From Chryseobacterium capnotolerans (GTDB taxonomy: Bacteria; Bacteroidota; Bacteroidia; Flavobacteriales; Weeksellaceae): DNA of 64,000 bases. Numbering within the stretch: position 1 is the stretch's first letter; each line of letters opens with the position of its first letter. Under the pieces are notes generated by a model. It made no database searches. It saw only the letters and a program-made list of their open reading frames with translations, and was not told where the DNA came from. A program made the translations under genes and the position numbers. Where the stretch lies: positions 129,001-193,000 of the forward strand of contig NZ_CP065589.1 of the NCBI RefSeq assembly GCF_021278965.1, given 5' to 3'. Shown here piece after piece: positions 16,868 through 25,966 of this stretch.

Positions 16868-17845
16868 TTATAAAAATCTTTTTTCATAAAGGTGCCATGA
16901 AGCAATTCCTACTCCAATCACCACAAACATACACACAATACTCATAAGGTATGGATTGTAGTTGGCAAAAAGTCCCAACGTAGCAAATACTCTGATGATA
17001 GGGAAGTGGAAAATATAAATTCCATAAGTGAAATCTCCGTATTTTCCGAAATTATTTAGGAATTTAAAAGAATAAGCAATGTATAGAACAATAATGCTAA
17101 TCATCATGGGTGAGAATAGCTTTATATCAAAAATAAGATCAATCCAAACCGTAACGATAGCAATAATAAAAAGAACATTTTTATGTTGAATAAATTTATC
17201 AAAATGAAAATACAAAAGCATTCCTCCGATAAAATAGCATAATGAGCCTGGAAGCTGTCTGGAAATAGAGGCTTTTCCAGTCATTTCGAAATAATTAAGA
17301 TAAATCAGAGAAAGAAAATACAGAACAATTAAGCTGGTAGTACGGTATTTATTATTTTTTCCAAACAATAAAAACATCAATGGGACAGCTATATAAAAAC
17401 ACATTTCGATCTTAAGCGTCCATAATGCCCCATTTACAGCCTGGTTTCCAAATACACCGGGAAGCCAAGGCGCCTTAAAGTTGAGGAATATTGAATTCCA
17501 GAACCAATATTTATAGACCTGTGTATCGCTGAAATATTCAGAGAAAGGTAAAGTACTGACAAGACTCAATAATGTAGTGCAAAGAAATACAACAAGTAAA
17601 TAAGCGGGAACAATTCTGTTGAACCTTTTTTTAGCATAGCTTTTTAAACTGGAAGACCTTTCGTAGCTTCTCGCAATTAAAAAACCACTTACAATGAAAA
17701 ATGAGAAAACAGCAACTTCAACAGGGCTATGCGTTAAAAATGAAAGCTTTTCAGAGGCGCTTAAAGCACCCAAATGCCCTACAAAGACAATAAAAGCGAG
17801 GAGAACACGGATGAAGTCAAAATTGTTTTTCGTTATAGCTTGCAT
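16868..17845 (-). CDS. Membrane acyltransferase (acyltransferase 3 family)
   Basis: The 325-residue protein has about ten membrane segments. The family opening is clear: NNFDFIRVLLAFIVFVGHLG with the conserved histidine, then FFIVSGFLIARSYERS with basic RxYAKKRFNRIVPAY. Members such as OafA O-acylate polysaccharides or LPS using cytoplasmic acyl-CoA. Proximity to a glycosyltransferase and waaA supports envelope-glycan modification, but the substrate is unknown. Confidence 0.9.
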   Translation of the reverse strand: MQAITKNNFDFIRVLLAFIVFVGHLGALSASEKLSFLTHSPVEVAVFSFFIVSGFLIARSYERSSSLKSYAKKRFNRIVPAYLLVVFLCTTLLSLVSTLPFSEYFSDTQVYKYWFWNSIFLNFKAPWLPGVFGNQAVNGALWTLKIEMCFYIAVPLMFLLFGKNNKYRTTSLIVLYFLSLIYLNYFEMTGKASISRQLPGSLCYFIGGMLLYFHFDKFIQHKNVLFIIAIVTVWIDLIFDIKLFSPMMISIIVLYIAYSFKFLNNFGKYGDFTYGIYIFHFPIIRVFATLGLFANYNPYLMSIVCMFVVIGVGIASWHLYEKRFL

Positions 17846-18043
17846 TTTTTTTCTTTCCTACAAAAATAACTTTTTTAATAAAACAGAGGAGTTTTCATAT
17901 GTTCAATATTTTTTAAATAAAGGCAATATGACCGCTTGATGTTTTAAAATATGTATAAATAAAAGCTGATGAAATAATTTTTCACAAAAAATAGTAATAT
18001 AAATCAAAAAAATTATAATTTTAGCGCTTGAAAAAATTGATCT

Positions 18044-18523
18044 ATGAAGAAATTAGCACTACTATTTTTTGGTTTATCATTATTGGTGACCACCGGATGT
18101 AATAATAGCAACGATATTGTTATAGATGAACCCGTTATTGGACTCTGGCAACCGATAAAAGAGGTGGTTACTACTGTTGAGGTAGGGGAGCAGCCAATTT
18201 CAGATGTGATTACGTATACCGACTGCCAGAAACAATCCAGATGGTGGTTCAATACGGAAGTAGCTGGAAAAAGAATAGATGTGGAAGATCCTATTACAGG
18301 AACAGCCTGTAATATTTTACCTGATAAAAACTTTACTTACAGCTATGACAAAAGCGGTAAAACTCTTCAGATAAAATATCAGGGAGTCGTAGCACCGGAG
18401 AATACAAAAGTGATGACATTGGATGCAACTACACTCAACTTATCAATAAGAGTAGAAACTGAAGATCCTACAATATATAAAACAAGAACGATTACTTTTA
18501 AAAGAGTAAAGCCTCAGCCTTAA
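18044..18523 (+). CDS. Lipocalin-like lipoprotein
   Basis: The lipoprotein signal MKKLALLFFGLSLLVTTGC puts the lipidated cysteine at residue 19. A small beta-rich domain follows: the opening IGLWQPIKEVVTT, two cysteines in YTDCQKQSRWWF and TACNILPD, a middle FTYSYDKSGKTLQIKY and the end TRTITFKRVK. This matches small lipocalin-like/META-type lipoproteins common in Flavobacteriia. Monocistronic. Ligand unknown. Confidence 0.75.
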   Translation: MKKLALLFFGLSLLVTTGCNNSNDIVIDEPVIGLWQPIKEVVTTVEVGEQPISDVITYTDCQKQSRWWFNTEVAGKRIDVEDPITGTACNILPDKNFTYSYDKSGKTLQIKYQGVVAPENTKVMTLDATTLNLSIRVETEDPTIYKTRTITFKRVKPQP

Positions 18524-18544
18524 TAGTATACTTCAAGATATAAT

Positions 18545-18578
18545 AAAGGTCTCATCTTCGGGTGGGATCTTTCTGTTT
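18545..18578 (+). terminator. Terminator with UUCG loop
   Basis: AAAGGTCTCATC-TTCG-GGTGGGATCTTT forms a stem with three G-U pairs around a stable UUCG tetraloop, then a T-rich tail, 20 bp after the lipoprotein stop. Confidence 0.75.
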
Positions 18579-18702
18579 AATAAGGAATTGTAATTCATCA
18601 TAAATTAAATTTCTATTTCCTTTAAAATCATTATTTTTGTGAGTCTTGTTTTCAAGAAAAACAATTCAATATTAAAGTCTAACATATAAACATCTATATA
18701 AA

Positions 18703-21516
18703 GTGTTTTACGATCATCAGCAGATAGAAAAAAAGTGGCAGAAATACTGGGAGGATAATCAAACGTATAAAACTTCCAACAATACCGATAAACCTAAATT
18801 TTATGTACTCGACATGTTTCCGTACCCATCCGGAGCAGGACTTCACGTAGGGCATCCACTAGGATATATTGCGTCAGATATTTATGCGAGATATAAAAGA
18901 CACCAAGGGTTTAACGTTCTCCACCCGGTAGGTTATGACAGCTTCGGGCTTCCTGCTGAGCAGTATGCAATCCAGACAGGACAGCATCCTGCCATCACTA
19001 CAGAACAAAATATTAACAGATACGAAGAGCAATTAAGAAAAATCGGATTCTCATTTGACTGGAGCAGAGAAGTGAGAACTTCAGATGCATCTTATTATAA
19101 GTGGACACAGTGGATCTTTATTGAGTTGTATCACTCTTGGTACAATAAAAATACAGATAAGGCAGAATCTATCGAAACCCTAATCAAACATTTTGAAGAA
19201 AAAGGAACAGAAGGGTTAAATGCCAATCAAAATGATGAATTGAATTTCACGGCTGAAGAATGGACTAATGCTTCTGATCTTGATAAAGAAGATATCTTAT
19301 TAAACTATCGTCTTGCATACAGAGCAGAGACGACTGTAAACTGGTGCCCTGCATTGGGAACCGTTTTGGCAAACGATGAGATAAAAGACGGAAAATCTGA
19401 AAGAGGAGGATTCCCTGTATTCCAAAAGAAAATGATGCAGTGGAGCATGAGAATTTCCGCATACTCTGAAAGATTACTACAAGGTCTTTCTACATTAGAC
19501 TGGCCGCAACCGTTGAAAGATGCTCAGGAATACTGGATTGGAAAATCTCAGGGAGCACAGGTTCAGTTCCAGGTAGAAAGTCATGACGAAATTGTTGAGG
19601 TTTTCACCACAAGACCTGATACTATATTTGGAGCAACCTTTATGGTGCTTGCTCCGGAAAATCCATTAGTAGATACAATTACTACTGATGCTCAAAAAGC
19701 AGAAGTAGATACATATATAGAAGAAACTTCCAAGAAAACTGAAAGAGATAGAATGTCTGACGTGAAAAACGTGAGCGGAGCTTTCACAGGAAGTTATGCA
19801 ATCAATCCTTTCAGCGGAACAAAAATGCCGATCTATATTTCAGACTATGTATTGATGGGCTATGGGACAGGAGCTGTAATGGCTGTTCCTGCACATGACG
19901 AGCGTGATCACAGATTTGCAAAGAAATTTAATTTAGAAATTAAAAAAGTTGTAGAAACAGAAGAAGACGTTCAGGAAAATTCTTTTGAATCTAAAGACTC
20001 AGTTTGTGTAAATTCAGATTTCTTAAACGGATTGCGTTATAATGATGCCAAATCAAAAATAATTTCAGAAATTGAAACGAAAGGAATCGGTCACGGAACT
20101 ACGAACTACAGACAGCGTGATGCGATTTTCTCAAGACAGCGTTATTGGGGAGAACCGGTTCCTATCTATTATAAAGATGGAATGCCATACACATTACCAG
20201 TTTCTGCTTTGCCATTAGAACTTCCTGAAGTTGAAAAATATCTGCCAACTGAAGATGGAGATCCACCACTAGGAAATGCTAAAACATTTGCATGGGACGA
20301 AGTAAATCAGAAAGTAGTCGCTACAGATCTAATTGATGACCAGACTATATTCCCTTTAGAATTATCTACAATGCCGGGGTGGGCTGGAAGCTCTTGGTAT
20401 TTCCTTAGATATATGGATCCTCAGAATGATGGAGAGTTCACCGCAAAAAATCTTTCAGACTACTGGGGACAGGTAGACCTGTATATAGGAGGCAGCGAAC
20501 ACGCAACCGGTCACTTATTGTATTCCCGTTTCTGGAATATGTTCTTAAAAGACAGAGGATATATCAACCATGATGAACCTTTCCAGAAATTAATCAACCA
20601 GGGAATGATTCTTGGGATGAGTGCATTCGTATACAGAATTGATGGTACTAATCAATATGTATCTAAAAATTTAGCAAGCGAATATCAAACTCAGCAGATC
20701 CATGTTGACGTATCCTTATTAAAAGGAACATCTGATGAATTGGATACTGAAGCATTCAAAGCATGGAGACCAGACTATGCAGAAGCTGAATTTATTTTGG
20801 AAGATGGAAAATACATCACAGATCGTGAAGTAGAAAAAATGTCCAAGTCAAAATACAACGTGGTGAATCCTGATGACATCTGTGAAGAATACGGAGCAGA
20901 CGGATTAAGACTGTATGAAATGTTCTTAGGACCATTGGAGCAGTCCAAACCTTGGAATACACAAGGATTAAGTGGAGTATATGGTTTCCTTAAAAAATTC
21001 TGGAACCTTTATTTCAATGGAGATGTATTTGAAGTTTCTGATGAAGAACCTACAAAAGCTGAGTATAAAGTTTTACATACTTTAATAAAGAAGGTTGTTT
21101 ACGATATTGAAAACTTCTCTTTCAATACATCAGTATCTTCATTTATGATTGCTGTAAACGAGCTTCAGAAAATAAAATGCAACAAACGCAATATTTTAGA
21201 ACCGTTAGCCGTTATCATCTCTCCATATGCGCCTCATATTTGTGAAGAATTGTGGAGTTTATTAGGACATGATACATCCATAGAATTTGAACAATTCCCA
21301 GTATTAAATGAGGAATATTTGGTAGAAGATGAAATTGAGTATCCGGTAAGCATAAATGGTAGAATGAAGTTCAAAATTTCTCTTTCGGCTCAATTATCTG
21401 CGAAGGAGGTAGAAGATTTGGTGATTTCAAATGAGAAAATGCAACAGATTTTGGAGGGTAAAACCCCTAAAAAAATCATTGTAGTCCCTCACCGTATTGT
21501 GAATATCGTAATTTAA
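18703..21516 (+). CDS. leuS: Leucyl-tRNA synthetase
   Basis: This class I synthetase charges tRNA-Leu. The HIGH-type motif is HVGH at residues 48-51 after MFPYPSGAGL. The CP1 editing domain contains TTRPDTIFGATFMVLAPE and MAVPAHDERD, and the KMSKS loop (KMSKSKYNV) is near residue 712. At 937 aa it is full length for Bacteroidota. The start is GTG at 18703, giving VFYDHQQIEKKWQKYW at the expected N-terminus. It is monocistronic and followed by an AT-rich gap before the Ton cluster. Confidence 0.97.
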   Translation: MFYDHQQIEKKWQKYWEDNQTYKTSNNTDKPKFYVLDMFPYPSGAGLHVGHPLGYIASDIYARYKRHQGFNVLHPVGYDSFGLPAEQYAIQTGQHPAITTEQNINRYEEQLRKIGFSFDWSREVRTSDASYYKWTQWIFIELYHSWYNKNTDKAESIETLIKHFEEKGTEGLNANQNDELNFTAEEWTNASDLDKEDILLNYRLAYRAETTVNWCPALGTVLANDEIKDGKSERGGFPVFQKKMMQWSMRISAYSERLLQGLSTLDWPQPLKDAQEYWIGKSQGAQVQFQVESHDEIVEVFTTRPDTIFGATFMVLAPENPLVDTITTDAQKAEVDTYIEETSKKTERDRMSDVKNVSGAFTGSYAINPFSGTKMPIYISDYVLMGYGTGAVMAVPAHDERDHRFAKKFNLEIKKVVETEEDVQENSFESKDSVCVNSDFLNGLRYNDAKSKIISEIETKGIGHGTTNYRQRDAIFSRQRYWGEPVPIYYKDGMPYTLPVSALPLELPEVEKYLPTEDGDPPLGNAKTFAWDEVNQKVVATDLIDDQTIFPLELSTMPGWAGSSWYFLRYMDPQNDGEFTAKNLSDYWGQVDLYIGGSEHATGHLLYSRFWNMFLKDRGYINHDEPFQKLINQGMILGMSAFVYRIDGTNQYVSKNLASEYQTQQIHVDVSLLKGTSDELDTEAFKAWRPDYAEAEFILEDGKYITDREVEKMSKSKYNVVNPDDICEEYGADGLRLYEMFLGPLEQSKPWNTQGLSGVYGFLKKFWNLYFNGDVFEVSDEEPTKAEYKVLHTLIKKVVYDIENFSFNTSVSSFMIAVNELQKIKCNKRNILEPLAVIISPYAPHICEELWSLLGHDTSIEFEQFPVLNEEYLVEDEIEYPVSINGRMKFKISLSAQLSAKEVEDLVISNEKMQQILEGKTPKKIIVVPHRIVNIVI

Positions 21517-21698
21517 AAAAAAATTAACATTGGGAAATTAAAAAAAATGAAGTCCTTATTTTTTAGATTTTTTAACTCAAATGTTAAATTTGAGGAAAAT
21601 AAATAAAATAATTGCGAATAATTATAATATCAAAATCGTATTAAATTTTCTTTATTAAAAAATATCAAAATGTTTAATTAAGACTCTTGCATTTTAAT

Positions 21699-21706
21699 TA
21701 ATTTTG
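21699..21706 (+). promoter_or_regulatory. Probable -7 element of the Ton cluster
   Basis: TAATTTTG fits TAnnTTTG, 50 bp upstream of exbB, in a 240-bp AT-rich gap that otherwise holds nothing I can identify. A -33 TTTG is not evident. Confidence 0.4.
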
Positions 21707-21756
21707 CCTTTAATTTACACCCTGTAAAATTTTAAAACAATATAATTTAGTTAAAT

Positions 21757-22620
21757 ATGGAAATGAATGTTTCAAAAAATGATGAGCAAGTAGTTGCTAG
21801 AAAAGCGGGAGGTTTAAATCCAGCTGTTATTATTCCTATCTTATTAGTAATAGGGATTTGTATTTGGTTATTCGTTTTAGGTAACCCAGGTAATTTTAAA
21901 GCTGATCCAAGATTAGCAGGTGCATCAGTAGCGTTTTCTGATGTAGAAGGTAAAGAGATGCATCCAGAAGGGTTTTTAGGGATGATCTACATGGGAGGTA
22001 TTATTGTACCATTACTTGTAACATTCATGATTACTGTTATTGTTTTCTCATTTGAAAGATACTTTGTATTAAACAAAGCTTCAGGTACAGGTAACGTAGA
22101 CAACTTTGTAGTAAAAGTAAGAAGCTTACTAAACGGAAACAAAATTGACGAAGCTCTAGAAGAGTGTGACAGACAACAAGGTTCTGTAGGGAACGTTGTA
22201 AAAGAAGGTCTTACTACTTACAAAGCACTTGCTCACGATACTACTTTAAATAAAGAGCAGAAAATGGTAGCGCTTAACAAAGCTATCGAAGAAGCTACAA
22301 CTCTTGAGATGCCAATGCTTGAGAAAAACATGATGATCCTTTCTACATTAGGTACTGTTGCAACGTTAGTAGCACTACTAGGAACGGTAATCGGGATGAT
22401 TAGAGCATTCTTTGCTTTAGGTGCTGGAGGAGGTACTCCAGATGCAGCAGCTCTATCAATCGGTATCTCTGAAGCCTTGATTAACACGGCGTTAGGTATT
22501 GGTACTTCTGCAGTAGCGATTATTCTTTATAACTTCTTTACTTCTAAAATTGACGGATTAACTTATAAGATCGACGAGATCGCAATGAGCATCCAACAGT
22601 CTTTTGCTGAATTCCACTAA
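21757..22620 (+). CDS. exbB: MotA/TolQ/ExbB proton channel family protein
   Basis: ExbB forms the inner-membrane proton channel of the Ton motor. The 287-residue protein has an N-terminal membrane segment (IIPILLVIGICIWLFVLG), a second in the IIVPLLVTFMITVIVFSF region, a cytoplasmic loop with EECDRQQGSVGNVVKEG, and the conserved paired C-terminal segments MILSTLGTVATLVALLGTV and GISEALINTALGIGTSAVAI. It starts the cluster exbB-exbD-exbD-tonB, the usual Bacteroidota arrangement. Confidence 0.93.
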   Translation: MEMNVSKNDEQVVARKAGGLNPAVIIPILLVIGICIWLFVLGNPGNFKADPRLAGASVAFSDVEGKEMHPEGFLGMIYMGGIIVPLLVTFMITVIVFSFERYFVLNKASGTGNVDNFVVKVRSLLNGNKIDEALEECDRQQGSVGNVVKEGLTTYKALAHDTTLNKEQKMVALNKAIEEATTLEMPMLEKNMMILSTLGTVATLVALLGTVIGMIRAFFALGAGGGTPDAAALSIGISEALINTALGIGTSAVAIILYNFFTSKIDGLTYKIDEIAMSIQQSFAEFH

Positions 22621-22677
22621 GATGGAACTGTGTTTTGCACAATAAAAGAAGTTTAAAAAATAATTATATAAAAAATA

Positions 22678-23286
22678 ATGGCGAGAATTAAACCAAAAAG
22701 ACATGGAGTAGTTACGGACATGACCGCGATGTGCGACGTTACGTTCCTATTACTTACGTTCTTTATTATGACCACGCAGTTTAAAAAACCTGATGTGGAG
22801 CAGATCAAACCGCCATCTTCAATTTCGGAAAAATTACTTCCTGATGCTAGTTTAATGACTATCAATGCTACACCGGACGGAAAATTTTATTTCCAGCCAG
22901 TAGAAAATGCATCAGAAAGACTTGCACTTTTAGATAAGATGGGTCAAAAGTATGGCGTTACTTTTGATAATAATCAAAAAGCAGCTTTCCAGAAAGTTCA
23001 GGCAATTGGAGTTCCAATGAACCAATTGAAAAGTTATTTGGATATGCCTGAAGATGAGCAAAAAAGTTACAAGAGTCCTACAGGGATTCCTATGGATAGT
23101 ACAAATAAGCAATTAATTGATTGGGTAAAAGAAAGTTTAAGCGTAAACCCTGACTACAAGTTAGCCATTAAAGGTGACGTTACGACTAAATACCCTAAAG
23201 TTAAAAGCCTATTTGAGGGTTTAAGAGATATCGATTTTCTTAAATTTTGGTTGATTACATCACAAGAAGGTAAACCTAATGAATAA
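22678..23286 (+). CDS. exbD: ExbD/TolR biopolymer transport protein, first copy
   Basis: This 202-residue ExbD has a basic N-terminus and the single membrane helix TAMCDVTFLLLTFFIMTT, containing the proton-path aspartate. A periplasmic domain follows, ending KPNE. It has an insertion (QKAAFQKVQAIGVPMNQ and surrounding residues) that the neighbouring copy lacks, so the two ExbDs are not interchangeable duplicates. It sits between exbB and the second exbD on the same strand. Confidence 0.92.
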   Translation: MARIKPKRHGVVTDMTAMCDVTFLLLTFFIMTTQFKKPDVEQIKPPSSISEKLLPDASLMTINATPDGKFYFQPVENASERLALLDKMGQKYGVTFDNNQKAAFQKVQAIGVPMNQLKSYLDMPEDEQKSYKSPTGIPMDSTNKQLIDWVKESLSVNPDYKLAIKGDVTTKYPKVKSLFEGLRDIDFLKFWLITSQEGKPNE

Positions 23287-23296
23287 TTAATAAGAA

Positions 23297-23863
23297 ATGG
23301 CAGAAGTACAAGTACAGGATAAGAGTGCCAAGGGTGGCAAGGTTCGATCCAAGAAAAACAACCCCAGAGTCGATATGACTCCGATGGTTGACCTTAATTT
23401 CTTACTATTGATGTTCTTTATGTTTACGTCAACTTTTAGTAAACCGAATGTAATGGATTTGGGTCTTCCGGCTAAACCGAAAGATGAAAAACAAAAACCA
23501 CCTCCAACAGAAATTAAGCTTTCAAATTCAATTTCTATATTACTAGGAAAAGACAATAAAGTGTTTTGGCACCAGCAGGATGCAACTTCCTTGAATGACC
23601 AGACTCTTATGGAAACTAGTTTTGACAGAGAGGGAATTAGAAAAATAATTGAACAGGCAAAATCTAGAGCTGCAGATCAAAGTAAATTTACTGTGATCAT
23701 TAAGCCAACTGACGATGCTGTATATAAGAACTTTGTTGATATTCTTGACGAAATGGCAATTACCAAAAGTGAGCAGTACGGTGTTACTGATATCAAACCT
23801 TGGGAAAAAGCTGTTTATGAGAGAAAAGTAGGTGGTGCTGCTGCACCGGCTGCTACAAAGTAA
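23297..23863 (+). CDS. exbD: ExbD/TolR biopolymer transport protein, second copy
   Basis: The 188-residue protein has a Lys/Arg-rich N-terminus and the membrane helix MTPMVDLNFLLLMFFMF with the conserved Asp. The periplasmic domain ends YGVTDIKPWEKAVYE followed by an Ala-rich tail. It is nearly identical in key stretches to the frameshifted copy at 1860-2373, making that copy its paralog. It lies 10 bp after the first exbD. Confidence 0.92.
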   Translation: MAEVQVQDKSAKGGKVRSKKNNPRVDMTPMVDLNFLLLMFFMFTSTFSKPNVMDLGLPAKPKDEKQKPPPTEIKLSNSISILLGKDNKVFWHQQDATSLNDQTLMETSFDREGIRKIIEQAKSRAADQSKFTVIIKPTDDAVYKNFVDILDEMAITKSEQYGVTDIKPWEKAVYERKVGGAAAPAATK

Positions 23864-23890
23864 TTTAACCATAAAATTGTTATATTATCT

Positions 23891-24733
23891 ATGGCAGATG
23901 AAAATGTATACGGTCAAAATCTTACTTTAGATGAGATTGTATTTGAAAATAGAAACAAGGAATATGGTGCCTATGATCTTAGACATCAGTATCCTAGACT
24001 TCTGACAAAATCATTTATTGTTGGAACATCTATATTTCTTTTGGTAGCTTTATCTCCGTTCATCTATCTTACAATTAAGAATCTTACAGCTCCGCCTAAA
24101 ACAGAAGTTAAGGCAGATCTTTTGAATATTGTTGAAGAGGACCCGATTATTGAGCAGCCTAAAGAAGAAGAACCACCTCCACCACCACCTCCTCCAAAAG
24201 AGGAACCAAAAATTGAGGTAATTCAGAACGTGGTTCCAGAGCCTGTAAAAGCTCCGAAAATTGAAACTCCACCTCCACCAATTTCTAAGCAGTTGGAAAC
24301 TACAACTGGTTTGAATAATCAGGAGGGGGTAAAAGCTCCGGCTTATACACCACCACCGCCACCACCATCTACAGGTACAAAAACTGCAACTGTGGAAGTG
24401 AAAGCGAATAACCCTAACGAAATCTACAAAGATGTAGACCAATCTGCAGAATATCCTGGAGGTATGGGCGCATTAAGAAAATTCTTAGGTGAAAACTTCG
24501 ATACTTCATTAATGGAAGGAGGTGAAGGTACCCTTAAAGCTAAGCTTAAGTTCGTTGTAGAAAGAGACGGAACTGTTTCCGCTGTTACTATTGAAGAGAA
24601 ATCTCCAAATAGCGACTTCAACAATGAAGCAATTCGTGTAGTTAAGAAACTTAAAAAATGGACTCCTGCGAAAAGAAACGGGGAGAGCGTTAGATCTTAC
24701 TATAGCGTACCATTTACGATGAACTTTGAATAA
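23891..24733 (+). CDS. tonB: Energy transducer TonB
   Basis: The 280-residue TonB starts with a cytoplasmic segment (LTLDEIVFENRNKEYGAYDL, typical of Bacteroidota), a membrane helix near residues 40-58, and a long periplasmic Pro/Glu-Lys region with runs of prolines. It ends with the globular TonB C-terminal domain (AEYPGGMGALRKFLGENF, KFVVERDGTVSAV, VVKKLKKWTPAKRNG, SVPFTMNFE). It carries proton-motive energy from ExbB/ExbD to SusC-type or siderophore receptors. A terminator follows. Confidence 0.95.
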   Translation: MADENVYGQNLTLDEIVFENRNKEYGAYDLRHQYPRLLTKSFIVGTSIFLLVALSPFIYLTIKNLTAPPKTEVKADLLNIVEEDPIIEQPKEEEPPPPPPPPKEEPKIEVIQNVVPEPVKAPKIETPPPPISKQLETTTGLNNQEGVKAPAYTPPPPPPSTGTKTATVEVKANNPNEIYKDVDQSAEYPGGMGALRKFLGENFDTSLMEGGEGTLKAKLKFVVERDGTVSAVTIEEKSPNSDFNNEAIRVVKKLKKWTPAKRNGESVRSYYSVPFTMNFE

Positions 24734-24761
24734 TTAAACTTATTCATTCAGAATATAAATA

Positions 24762-24796
24762 AAAAGAGAGGCTTATGCTTCTCTTTTATTTTTTTT
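24762..24796 (+). terminator. Terminator of the exbB-tonB operon
   Basis: AAAAGAGAGGC and GCTTCTCTTTT pair (one G-U) around a TTAT loop, then a long T run. The T run leads straight into the next -7 element. Confidence 0.8.
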
Positions 24797-24797
24797 G

Positions 24798-24805
24798 TAT
24801 TTTTG
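24798..24805 (+). promoter_or_regulatory. -7 element abutting the tonB terminator
   Basis: TATTTTTG fits TAnnTTTG and begins right at the end of the terminator T run, 4 bp before the next ATG (24810). Transcription from it would be leaderless or nearly so. Confidence 0.4.
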
Positions 24806-24809
24806 TTAC

Positions 24810-25007
24810 ATGATGTTCAAGTGGTTATCCCTTATCGCGGGATTGTTTTATATTGTTTTAGGAATTGTAGTCATTGTCTACAGATTCTTTTTTACTATTT
24901 TAGACCCTATTGTTGCCTATGCTTTAGGTGGGGTATTTGCGCTTTATGGTGTATTCAGAATCTATAGAGCCGTTTCACAAATCAAAAAATCCAGAGATGA
25001 AGAATAG
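24810..25007 (+). CDS. Small two-helix membrane protein (65 aa)
   Basis: From the ATG at 24810 the protein reads MMFKWLSLIAGLFYIVLG with a first membrane helix, then a second (PIVAYALGGVFALYGVFRIY) and a basic-acidic tail ending RDEE. An upstream TTG is possible but lies inside the promoter and terminator region, so I prefer the ATG. It overlaps the PstS-like gene by 11 bp, so the two are coupled. A conserved partner in this Bacteroidota Ton/PstS neighbourhood; function unknown. Confidence 0.8.
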   Translation: MMFKWLSLIAGLFYIVLGIVVIVYRFFFTILDPIVAYALGGVFALYGVFRIYRAVSQIKKSRDEE

Positions 25008-25875
25008 CTTTTTTAAAGCTGCAGCTGTTTTTGCTTTTAGTGTAATACTGATAGGCTGCAAAAAAAAGGATGATACAAGTCCTTCTTATAATAAAGGCAA
25101 TCTTACAATTCTTACTGATGAGTCTTTTCAGAGTGTTACAGAAGCATTGGCTGATGGTTACATGATCAGTTATCCTGAAACACATATTAAAGTAGAAACC
25201 AAAAAAGAAGACTTAGGGTTTGTGGATTTACTGAATGACAAAGCAAAAATTATTGTGATGTCCAGAAATCTGACTGCAAAAGAAATAAAGAGTTACGAAG
25301 AAAGAACAGAATTAAAATTCCTTCCTGCAAGATTTGCCGCAGACGCTGTGGTTTTTGTGGTTCCAAAAGACTCTCCGAAAGAAAGTATTACCATAGATGA
25401 GATCACTAATGGCCTGCTTTCTGAAAAAAAAGATTTTATTTTTGACGGGACAAATTCCAGTAATCTTAATTTTGTGGCTGAGAAAATTAAAAAACAGCCT
25501 AAAGACCTTAAATTTTCCATTATTCCTGGAAATCAGAAGGTGATAGAGGAATTAGGAAAATATCCGAATAAAATAGGCGTTATAGGACTTAATACTTTCA
25601 GCCGTCCTTACGATAAAACTTCAGAGAAACTTAGAGAAATGGTTAAAGTACTTCCGGTAGTCGATAAAGGAATAACATACAATGCCGATTCCGAAGGACT
25701 TCGCACCATGAAATATCCATTTACAAGAGTTCTTTATTTCCTTAATAACGAAAGTGGATTCAATATTGCCAATGGATTTATAAGATTCTCATGTACCCAT
25801 TTGGGACAAAAAATTGTACAGAAAGAAGGTTTGCAACCTTATAACCTCTACAAAAGAGAGGTACAGATGCGTTAA
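24997..25875 (+). CDS. PstS-like phosphate ABC transporter substrate-binding lipoprotein
   Basis: I start at the ATG at 24997, which gives the lipoprotein signal MKNSFFKAAAVFAFSVILIGC. The 292-residue protein then has the periplasmic binding-protein pattern of the PstS family: LTILTDESFQSVTEALADG, a DLLNDKAKIIVMSRNLT stretch, FAADAVVFVVPKDSP, and a C-terminal region TRVLYFLNNESGFNIANGFI. No pstCAB genes are nearby. Its link to TonB and the TPR protein suggests a role other than classical phosphate uptake. Confidence 0.85.
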   Translation: MKNSFFKAAAVFAFSVILIGCKKKDDTSPSYNKGNLTILTDESFQSVTEALADGYMISYPETHIKVETKKEDLGFVDLLNDKAKIIVMSRNLTAKEIKSYEERTELKFLPARFAADAVVFVVPKDSPKESITIDEITNGLLSEKKDFIFDGTNSSNLNFVAEKIKKQPKDLKFSIIPGNQKVIEELGKYPNKIGVIGLNTFSRPYDKTSEKLREMVKVLPVVDKGITYNADSEGLRTMKYPFTRVLYFLNNESGFNIANGFIRFSCTHLGQKIVQKEGLQPYNLYKREVQMR

Positions 25876-25966
25876 AAAATACAATTTCACAATTTACCTC
25901 CAATCCATAAAGTGTTTTGGTCTGAAAATTGTGTAGAATATAACTCAATTGATTAGAAAATATAAA

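Noticed and set aside
18703..18711. GTG start of leuS as evidence of a truncated gene
   Set aside because: The N-terminus aligns with the normal LeuRS start, and the HIGH motif is at the expected distance, so the gene is full length.
24050..24442. Minus-strand frame rich in Trp and Arg opposite tonB
   Set aside because: It is the complement of the proline-rich tonB codons (CCA/CCT), a usual shadow.
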